A DNA stretch of 64,000 nt from Poronia punctata. Taxonomy: Eukaryota > Ascomycota > Sordariomycetes > Xylariales > Xylariaceae. The stretch is taken from the NCBI GenBank assembly GCA_022579005.1, contig MU401462.1:1-64000 (forward strand), written 5' to 3'. A program made the position numbers and the translations under genes. Positions 55,232 through 64,000 of the stretch are shown here, piece after piece (the stretch's first letter is position 1; the number at the start of each line of letters is the position of its first letter). The notes beneath the pieces were generated by a model that saw nothing but the letters and a program-made list of their open reading frames with translations, did no database searches and was not told the DNA's origin.

Positions 55232-57802
55232 ATGGCGGAAAAGCACACCGCAGTCGCCTCAGGCGCTGCTATAGCCGGCGATGCCACCCGCCGACGAAAT
55301 ATCCCAGGGACTCCTGTGACTGTAACTTCCCAGCCTCAGCCTGACGAGAAGAAGATACACGGAGCCAAGAAGGTTAGAGAAGCACGAAGAGCGCCCCTTG
55401 ACTAGCTGTCTGCTAACGTTGACCGTAGAGTCCCTCCGTGCTTGAAATCCTCGATGAATGGGAGTTCATTATTGCGCCTTTGATCTTCACATTTTTTGCC
55501 GTCTTCACACGCTTGTGGAAGATTGGCCTTAGTCCCATTGTGACTTGGGATGTAGGTTCTAGACTCTGTGCTCGTAAACAGGTTGCATCTGCTAACAAAA
55601 CCCTATAGGAAGCCCAGTACGCCCTTCATCGACCCCCCCATTGCTTCTCCGTTCGTGACTAACGAGACGTTCTACGACAGCTTCGGCAAATTCGGCTCGC
55701 ACTACATCAAGCGGGAACTCTTTTTCGATGTGTTCGTTGATACCCTTTCCGATTCGAATCCGCCAGCTAATACCAGGACAGCCATCCTCCATTGGGAAAA
55801 ATCCTTGTTGGCCTCTCTGGCGTGCTCGCCGGATACAATGGCTCCTTCGAATTCAAGTCCGGTGAGACGTACCCGGAGGAGCTAAACTATACCTTCATGC
55901 GGGCCTTCAACGCCTTTTGGGGAATACTTTGTGTGCCTTTGGCCTACTACACAGCCAGGGAGCTGAACTTCAAGCGCCCCGCTGTCTGGTTCGTTACCCT
56001 CATGGTCCTCTGCGAGAACTCCTATACCACCATCAGCCGGTTCATTCTCCTCGATTCCATGCTTCTTTTCGGCACCGTTGCCACCGTTTTTTGCTGGTCC
56101 AAATTCCACCGCGAGCAGAAAGCGAGCTTCGAACCTGAATGGTTCTTCTGGCTGTTCATGACCGGCCTGAGCTTGGGCTTCGTCTGCAGTATCAAGCTGG
56201 TTGGGCTGTTCGTGACCGCAATGGTTGGCCTGTACACGATTGAGGATCTATGGAACAAATTCGGCAACCCCAAGATGTCGTATCCGGTGCTCGCTGCTCA
56301 CCTAAGTGCCCGTGTCATCGGCCTTATTGTTATCCCGTTCTTGGTGTATCTGTTCTCCTTTGCTCTGCATTTTGCCATCTTGACCAGAAGTGGCCCTGGC
56401 GATGCGCAGATGAGCTCGCTCTTTCAAGCGAACCTTGAGGGTAGCGAGATTGGTCGCAATTCACCCCTTGAAGTTGCTTTGGGCTCCAAGGTAACTCTAA
56501 AGAATATGGGCTATGGCGGTGGTCTCCTCCACAGTCACGTTCAGAGTACGTGTTTGCAAACCACAAAGTTAGAAGCTCCTTACTGATGCACTTTTTAGCC
56601 TACCCCGAAGGCTCGTCGCAACAGCAGGTTACTTGCTATCACCACAAAGACGCGAACAACGAATGGTTCTTCTATCCTACCCGCGACGAGGTCGCGTGGA
56701 CTCCCGAATCCGATCCCGAGCCTCGTCTCATTGGCAATGGCGATATGATCCGCTTGATCCATTCACAGACCGGACGCAATCTCCATACTCACGACATCGC
56801 CGCTCCCGTTAGCAAGGGCCAGAAGGAGGTGTCCTGCTACGGAAACCTGACCATCGGGGACGACAAGGATCACTGGCAGGTCGAAATCGTGAAGGATGTG
56901 TCTTCGCGTGATAAGAGCAAGCTTCGAACCCTCACCTCGGCTTTCCGGTTAAAGAATGCCGTCTTGGGATGCTATCTTCGAGCTGCCAATGTCAACCTCC
57001 CTCAGTGGGGTTTCAAGCAGATCGAGGTTACCTGTGATAAGAAGAACAACCCCAAGGACGCCTTCACTCACTGGAACGTCGAGGCCCACACAAATGAGAG
57101 ACGTATGTTTGTCCCCGAATCATTCGTCTGCTATACATTTACTAATTGCCCTTTGCAGTCCCCCCTGGTGATCCGGGCAAGTACAAGTCGCCGTTCTTCC
57201 ATGATTTTATCCACCTGAACGTGGCCATGATGACATCCAACAATGCACTTGTGCCTGATCCCGATAAGCAAGATGATCTAGCGTCACAATGGTGGCAGTG
57301 GCCCATTCTCAACGTCGGTCTCCGTATGTGTGGCTGGGATGACAAGATCGTGAAGTACTTCCTCCTGGGCAACCCGTTCGTCTACTGGGTATCCACCGCT
57401 TCACTCGGTCTCGTCGGTCTGGTTGCCGTGTGGTATATCCTCAGATGGCAACGAGGTTTCAGAGACCTATCTCAGGAAGAGATCGACCAGATCCATTATT
57501 CCGGGCTATATCCTGTCCTGGGGTGGTTTCTTCATTACCTTCCGTTTGTCGTCATGGCCCGCGTAACTTACGTGCACCACTATTACCCGGCGCTCTACTT
57601 TGCCATCCTCAGTCTGGGCTTCCTTGTCGACTTCATCCTGAGAAACCAGAAGAAGGTTGTACAATGGTCCATTTACAGCGTACTGTATGCCATTATCATT
57701 GGCCTCTACATATACTTCATCCCTATCTGCTGGGGCATGACCGGCAGCAACCAGCAGTACAAGTACATGAAGTGGTTCGACACCTGGAGGATTTCTGACT
57801 AA
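55232..57802 (+). CDS. pmt2: Dolichyl-phosphate-mannose protein O-mannosyltransferase, PMT2 subfamily
   Basis: Seven exons (55232-55372, 55429-55551, 55609-55616, 55681-55731, 55782-56545, 56599-57102, 57159-57802) give 2235 nt and 744 residues, normal for PMT2. The enzyme moves mannose from dolichyl phosphate to Ser/Thr of proteins in the ER lumen, essential for wall and secretory proteins. The first lumenal loop has SPIVTWDEAHFGKFGSHYIK, with the catalytic Asp88-Glu89 pair, then [32 protein letters not shown] and HSHVQTYPEGSSQQQVTCYH are PMT2-like; the MIR repeat region (about 325-510) holds RLIHSQTGRNLHTHD and AFRLKNAVLGCYL. Several membrane segments and ARVTYVHHYYPALYFAIL follow, ending KWFDTWRISD. 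Exon 3 is only 8 nt (GAAGCCCA) and carries the catalytic Glu. All joins hold frame, with a CTAAC branch before exon 4. Secure. Confidence 0.95.
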
Positions 57803-58987
57803 TGTACTTCCATATTTATGCTGGATGTAGGCGTCTATGGCTGGAAAGATTTCCAGACCATGTCGTCGGTCTAATTTGCACAGAATGCGCTGTCTTCAGC
57901 TGTCACTTGTGCGTGTAACAAATATCAAGCATTTCAGACCTCGGTTGCGATGGTAGCCGAGGAGTCTGTTAGGAGAGAGCTGTCAGGCTAAACTCAAAAG
58001 AAAACTGATTTATGTCAATTCATCTTTGCTCATCATGTATCTTCGCCTTCGGATTCTGTTAGTAATCGTCTATTGGTGCCCATGTTATTAATAGTCCCCA
58101 AGGAAATGGGGCAAGAGTCGGGATAGTTGCTCTAATGGCTTCCTATATCGAATGGGAAGAAGAGGAAAAGCACGAGGAGTTAACGGCCAGGGAAATAAAG
58201 GTGAAAACGGGGAGGATAATTAGAATCGGATTATGAATGCATTGGTTCTTTCCCCCCTGAATACTGACATAAAGCACAGTAAAAGGTTAAACGCACTCCC
58301 ATATCATCATCATATGGGTCAGAGAGAGCTACTTTCCTATACGGGCCTCTACTTCTCTATCACCCATTTATCTATTTGCGTTGCTACCGTTCTTCCATAT
58401 ACTCGCTGTCATGAGTTCAACTTACAGAAGACCGACTAGGTATCATCTAGTCTTAGCTGAGGAGTAGACTTATTAGATACCCGAGTTCTCACGACTAGGG
58501 AACTGTTGACTGTCTATCTAGAGTCTTGAAATTCAAATGCAGATGTTATTTCGAAAATTAAAACGCTGTTTATCATGACGAGACGGGTAATTATAAGTTT
58601 TTATTTTCTCTTGGCTCCTGTCTCTCTCCTCTCTCCACATGTTGATGATTCTTCCTTTTTAATCCATACCAAGATGCTAATATTACTTTATTTTTGGGTA
58701 TCATCATGACTAAATGGTGTGTATGAGTGCGCCTTGTGCGAGTCCTGCTATATGTACAAGGCCGAGTGCTGGAAAACCCTTCCCGGCCGGCTTGATCGAA
58801 TGATAATAATAATAACTTCGATGGTCAGTGGGGTTAAGGATGCCCCCAGATTAAATATCCTTCTGGACAGCCTGTCCTCCTCCCTACTTCTTCCCCGCCC
58901 CCTTTGCTAACACATTGCTAAATAGGCGTGTGTATCTTTTCGTCTCTAAACTGAGACTACCGCCAATTAATGGTCGGATAAACGCAC
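57803..58987. other. Intergenic between convergent PMT2 and Rab genes
   Basis: Both neighbours end here, so two 3' UTRs are expected. Composition is AT-leaning with no open frame worth calling. No structured RNA was recognised. Confidence 0.4.
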
Positions 58988-59934
58988 TCAGCAGCAGCCC
59001 GTCATCGAGGAACTCTTCCCACCGGCAGAAGTAAGTTTTACACCCGGCGCGCCGGCAGTACCGGGGCCCGGGCCTTTGACGCCCGATCGGCGGTCGTTGA
59101 GGTCGTACTTTCCGGCGTTGATGTTCTCGAAAATGCGCTCGGCGACGCGCATGAAGGCTGCCTCGACATTTTCGCCGCTCTTGGCGCTCGTCTCGACGTA
59201 CTGAAGCACCCCGTTTTTGCGCGCCCACTCCTGTGCCTCGGCAAACGTCACCTCGCGCTTGTCGCCGGCTCCGCCGTCCTCGGACTGTACGCAGTCCAGC
59301 TTGTTCCCCACTAGGATCACGACGATATCGGGCTCGGCGATCGCGCGTAGATCGTTTAGCCAGTCGGTCGCATGCACGAACGTAGCTCGCCGTGTGATAT
59401 CGAATACTAGAAGCGCGCCCGACGCGCCGCGGAAGTAGCTCCGTGTCACGGATTTGCTGTGACCCCGCCTGAATTAGCTGGTGATCTTGAGGGGTGGATG
59501 CCCGTAAGAGGGTCTTTTGAGGTAAGGCAGTCGCTGGAACCGGCAAAATAGCCCTCGGGCTGGTGGTGCGATACAGCGAGTCGAGGGGGCAAAACCTACT
59601 ATTGCTCTTGCCCAGCCGTGTCCCAGAGACTCAGCTTCATATGCTTCTGCTCTTCATCGGCCGGGGCATGCTTGCTGTTATTACCCGATGCGGGCTTCGG
59701 TATCGACGCTGGGTCTGTGGGAGTAGGTGAAGAAAATGAAGGCGATTTCGATGTGGTCCTAGAATGCGGCGGGCCTACGGGAACGATCCGCGAACCGAAC
59801 TCGACACCGATGGTGACATCGTGATGAGGGCTGAACCTGCCTTCACATAACCGGATCGTCAAGGACGACTTGCCGCAGCCCGAGTCTCCGATGCATACTA
59901 GCTTGGCTATATAGTTCCACGGTGGGAAAGACAT
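58988..59934 (-). CDS. Rab4-like small GTPase with an inserted loop
   Basis: Two exons (59934-59600 and 59456-58988; intron 143 bp, GTAGGT to CACAG) give 804 nt and 267 residues. The P-loop is GDSGCGKS (16-23), switch I has Thr41 in HDVTIGVEFGSRIV, switch II DTAGQEQYKSVTRSYFRGAS (from 105), NKLD at 163-166 and ETSAK at 200-204. The protein ends in Cys-Cys for double geranylgeranylation. SYFRGASGALLVFDITRR and EFGSRIV point to the Rab2/Rab4/Rab14 branch, with Rab4 most likely; Rab4 acts in endosome recycling. Between the second and third strands sits a Ser/Pro-rich insertion of about 40 residues (about 54-97) absent from usual Rabs, and the C-terminal tail is Gly-rich. The ATG at 59934 was chosen because upstream frame has no ATG. 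Subfamily is likely, not certain. Confidence 0.88.
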
Positions 59935-62189
59935 GGCGGGTAGGTTCTGGGTGACGGATCCGGCTCGCCTCAGCTCGACTTCGCTCTGTATTGGAGGGTT
60001 TAGGAGTGGCGGTCCAGCTGATTTGATCCAGGCACACTGAAACAACTGTATGCCTGACAGGCCTTGAAAAGTCGAAACGTTCAGCCCGCCGTAACTTGTA
60101 TTAAAGAGAACGGACTACAGGAATCACAGTTCTTACTAGCTTCAGGTGGTTGTAATCAGGTGTGGAGGTCGTCTAACAGGTAGACCAAGAGGCAGCAGTA
60201 GGTATTTCCCCTCGAAGCGTCCTTCAAAAGCCGGTCGATGATATGAAACGTTCCGGGCCCCGTATGCCGTCCGTAACTACTCGTAAGGTAGTTAGGTATT
60301 GCAAACGAGAGACTGGTTAAAAATATCTACAACCACAAGAGTAAAGAGCAAGCTCTTAACCTAATCAAATGAACCAAAAGTTCCGCTTGCTTGATAGGTG
60401 ATGCGATAGCGGACTGGGGAAGCGAGGACTCGTAATAGCGTGTGGTTTTGGTGACAGCTAGGACTCAGAGGTTCCTCACTTGATCATATTCATGATGATA
60501 CCTAAGGTTACTGTATATACTGTCTCCAGGTGATAGGTATTACCCGTTACAACCATATCAATTCCCAATCTGAGCTTACCTCTAGCGGACGCGCTATACT
60601 ATGTAGGGTATTACCAGTGATGACAGTTACCTCTAATTTATCTAAAAGTTCGAGTTCACTGAAGCAAGCAGCTGTATAATGCAATATATTGGGTAGGTAT
60701 AATTAACCCATGTTAAATCGATTACATACTGTGCAAAAGAAATGATATCAGCAGATGATCTCATGGGCTCGTGACCTCCTAGCATAGCGGAAGTGTATTC
60801 TCGTACACCATATGGTGCGGATTTATCTAGGTATAAGGTCTTGACTTGGCTTTCATATTTGAAGCCAGTAACATTTTATATAGATCCTAGATTCTACACG
60901 GGGTGGTAAGTAACGTTGGTAGACAGTTTGTACTTATCCATAGGGTGATAGGCTAGTATGCGGTAGGAACAATAGATGAAGTACCAAAGATGATATCATA
61001 AAACTCAACCAACGCTGGGTGCCTAGACTGTGTATGTGCCTTTGGCACATGAGGCTTCCGGGTATATTTTAGGCCACTCGGAGATTATCTAAACAAGATT
61101 ATCTTACTCTATATTTGCGGTCTCAATACAACAGCCTTGATGCATACTCGTATGTACGTGTAAAAGGCCCAGAAAGAGAAAAAGGAAGAGGACTTGGGAA
61201 TGTGACAGGACGGGATGATGCAGGGCCCTGGTGTTATCAACAGGTGCAGGGCCGGACGCAGGTGCAGGCGGTACTGGGTACGTGCCCCAGGTACTGACCT
61301 CTGTTGTCAGTGGGCCAAATTAGCGGTCAGGGGACTAAATTGACGGCGTGCTAGGAAGGGATAACAGTACGAGGTAAAGCTGCGGGGGGCTGGAGAAGTA
61401 AAAAGCAAGGGTACCTGAACTCCCGGCCTACCGCCTGCTAAAAGCTTTGGCCTCTTTTGTCCTACGTAGGATTACTACCTATTACCTCTCCTACCCTGAT
61501 CAAGCACTCACCTGTTCCTACTTTTCAAGTCATTGTTTGCATGTGAGCAGCTCATTTCCACTTCCTACACCTCCGTACATATCATACCAATATCTGTCCA
61601 TGTCTGTAAACCTTGATAACTTTGTCGAGCATTGTTTGTGTTTGTTCGTGCCCTTGTTTATTTGCTTGCCCGTATCCGTCCGTAATAAGTAGGTGTATAA
61701 CCTTTTGTATGCCAGTGCCGGCTTGAGTCATTCCAGCAACATTCAGTTATCATAAAAATCCGTCGAGACAACTTGGTGCCTCTGGATCCATTCCAGCTAT
61801 CAGGCAGCTTTGGGCTCCAGATATCCGTTGGGAGCAGAAACGAGGGGAAATTCTTCAACCAGCCTGCTTTATCGCTCACATACGCCACTCTGGCCAACAC
61901 ATTTTTCGTCGGTTTCTACTAAATCTCATATAGCAAAGAAAGCGTCCCCGAATATTCCTGCAAGCGTTGTGTACTGCTGTATCTGTGTTGTAACCGACCC
62001 AGTTACATGGCCTTGTTTGCCTGCTGGGCATCACCCACGCATCACTCACAGTCCGGCGCCAACTTAAACTAATCAAACGGTCTGGTCGGACGGCGACTCA
62101 CTTTTGAAGCCTTAACTTCTTACCCTACTCAACTTTCCACTACCTGCTGGAGTCTCCCTCCTCCAGCGCAACAGCGATAGGGATAAAAC
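59935..62189. promoter_or_regulatory. Divergent intergenic region of the Rab and CTL genes
   Basis: About 2.25 kb between outward-facing genes. It contains both promoters, TACTCGTA motifs at 60278 and 61145, and no supported gene; the open frames are short and overlap on both strands. Confidence 0.4.
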
Positions 62190-64000
62190 ATGTTTTCAGA
62201 ATGTAAGTTGCCACAGGAAATATTACTTGGATGGGCCATTTTATTGGTCTATATCTTTTCGGCACTCTAATGTCCGGGTTGCATAGACGCCTCCCGCTTC
62301 CTCTCTCAGTCGCAGTCCCGCCTGTCCAGCTTCGGAGGTCAAAACGACAGCAACGATCCGCCTAGCCGACAACCCTCCGATTTACCCACGCGATTTTCCA
62401 GGCAACCCCCTCGCTCTTCTTACCAGGCGCGTCTCGGAAACCCTTATCAACCGTCCCAGTCCAGATTTGGCGGCTTCGGTTCTCGGTATCATACTGGCCC
62501 CGATGCCCCTCTGTTCCACAGTGCTTTGAACGAGTATCGAGAAGAAGACGATGAAGATGATGTCAGGGAAGCCGCTGATTTCCGAGCCCTACAACACTCA
62601 CGCCGTGTTTTTGTGTCCAGCCGCATGGACGATAGCTCTGCTTCGGAGAATGACGCAAGTCGGGCCTCATTGGATCAAAGTGGGGAACAGGATAGTCGCT
62701 TCTACGAGGACAGGGATCATCTTTTGCGTCTAGGCATTAAAAGCAGCTGGAACGGCGATTCGAGCTTCAAAGCACGGCAACCCCAACGGAATGCGAAAGA
62801 GGAGCAGGCTGTGGCCGGCTCACAAAGGAACGTGCGCCAGAACTCGGATAGCGACGATGGTGGGAAGATGGTGGACGTTGGACTAGATTCGACTGTCTTG
62901 GATAACTCGGTGCCAGAGGAATTTCTGCAGGACTTGTCACCCCCTGATTCGTCGCCTCCAGCATTCCAGCAGTTCAAATCTATTGGGGGCAGTCTTAAAA
63001 ATGTGGCTGGCAGGATGCACTCAAACCTTGAGCGGGATGATCGCCTCATGCGCCAAGCCATCGCTGAGGAGGACGAGGAGGACGCTGAGGAGATTGAAGG
63101 CCACCAGCCGAATGACGTTCCGGCCCCTCCAGAGCCACGAATGTATGGCGAAATATTCGTGCACGACCAGTTCTTTGCCTGGCTGTATCTGATCGCATTC
63201 GCTTCTCTCATTGCCACCTTCATATTAGTATGGCTGCACACCTCGGCCCCAGCCAGGAAGATCGGCGATACGATATACACGACCCTTCGGTCGTCTTTCT
63301 ATCTGTTGGCAGTTGATACTCTCGTGGCCGTGGCTGTAGCGCTAGTCTGGATGGCAGCACTTAAATCTTTCATCCAGCCGCTCGTCTTCCTGATCCTACT
63401 CGGCGTTCCGATAGTTCTATTCTCATTTTCGTTGTACCCCTTGATATCGAGTTTCCAGGGCCCGGATCACGGATCACGTATACAGGATGTCGTTATGAGA
63501 TATGCCTCTATCGTGCCTGGGATATGTTCATTCGTATGGGTTTGGCTGCTCTACAAGGGGCGGCGTGAAGTCCACAGGGCTGTCGAGTTATTGGACTTCT
63601 CCAGTCGCATTCTTGCTGCGAACCCGGCCTTGGTATTACTAGGCTTCGGGTCTCTGGCTTTCGTTGTAGGTTGGACTTGGGCGTGGTTATGGATGTTTAC
63701 CCGTATCTTCCTAGGGGGTTACTTCTCCAATAAGCTGTCGGCTTTTGTTATCGGTACTGCGACATGGTGGCTTGCCGTCTTTTTCTTCTTAATGTACGTC
63801 TGGACACTCTCCGTCATGAGTGGAGTTATCCGGGCTACGACGGGCGGCACCGTCTCCAATTGGTATTTCCACCGAAATCTGCAGACGCTCGCATCGTCGA
63901 ACGATATCGTCAAGAGCGCCTTGGGGCATTCGACAACTACCGTATTCGGTACAATTTGCGCTTCAACGTTGCTGTCCCTCGCGGTACGGCTACCGATCCT
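62190..64000 (+). CDS. Choline-transporter-like (CTL/SLC44, Pns1-type) membrane protein, 3' end outside the window
   Basis: Exon 1 is 62190-62202 (13 nt, MFSE plus one base); an 84-bp intron (GTAAGT to ATAG) leads to exon 2 at 62287, open to the window end, about 575 codons. The first 310 residues are polar, Ser/Gln-rich and acidic, with EEDEEDAEEIEG near the end, presumably cytosolic. From MYGEIFVHDQFFAWLYLIAF on, hydrophobic segments follow, including FIQPLVFLILLGVPIVLFSF and WWLAVFFFLMYVWTLSVMSG. VSNWYFHR near the cut end is typical of the PF04515 family. Animal CTL proteins carry choline; the fungal substrates are not established, and yeast Pns1 has no clear role. The remaining C-terminus lies to the right. 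No stop codon occurs in the visible frame. Confidence 0.88.

Overview
The window comes from a filamentous ascomycete (Pezizomycotina, most likely Sordariomycetes). The evidence is eukaryotic genes with short GT-AG introns (about 50-90 bp, CTAAC/CTGAC branch sites), AT-saturated islands that look like repeat-induced point mutation (RIP), and families typical of moulds: a group X-type hybrid histidine kinase, eukaryotic UDP-galactopyranose mutase, NCE101, a Chs7-type chaperone and a PMT2-type mannosyltransferase. I cannot name the species. Gene models were built by hand from splice signals and protein-family continuity. Every proposed junction keeps the frame, except in the sugar transporter.

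Layout. 1-950 is an AT-saturated relic. 951-11279 is a gene desert with simple repeats. 11280-19119 (-) is a 2549-residue hybrid histidine kinase. 20913-22839 (-) is UDP-galactopyranose mutase. 22840-29326 is gene-poor, with a probable monooxygenase relic near 27.5-28.3 kb. 29327-39374 is a compact housekeeping block: triose-phosphate-type transporter (+), ribosomal protein eL27 (-), NCE101 (+), TTC36-like protein (-), 4-hydroxyphenylpyruvate dioxygenase (+) and TFIIH subunit Ssl1 (-). 40043-43727 is an AT-rich DNA-transposon relic with a younger solo LTR nested in it. 44453-45680 (-) is a Chs7-like protein. 45681-51660 is a second desert. 51661-53996 (+) is an MFS sugar transporter with a lost start codon and a frameshift. 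55232-57802 (+) is protein O-mannosyltransferase. 58988-59934 (-) is a Rab4-like GTPase. 62190 to the end (+) is a choline-transporter-like protein cut by the window edge.

Several genes touch the cell surface or secretory route: UDP-galactofuranose supply, O-mannosylation, Chs7-like membrane protein export, a Golgi-type transporter, a Rab and a stress-sensing histidine kinase. They are interspersed with unrelated housekeeping genes, so I read this as ordinary synteny and not a functional cluster. I found no secondary-metabolite cluster, CRISPR array, rRNA or convincing tRNA. The strongest points for follow-up are micro-exons in PMT2 (8 nt, splitting the catalytic Asp-Glu pair) and UGM (14 nt), a tandem splice acceptor in UGM where the first site creates an immediate stop, the damaged transporter, the nested transposons, and a dispersed TACTCGTA octamer far above chance.
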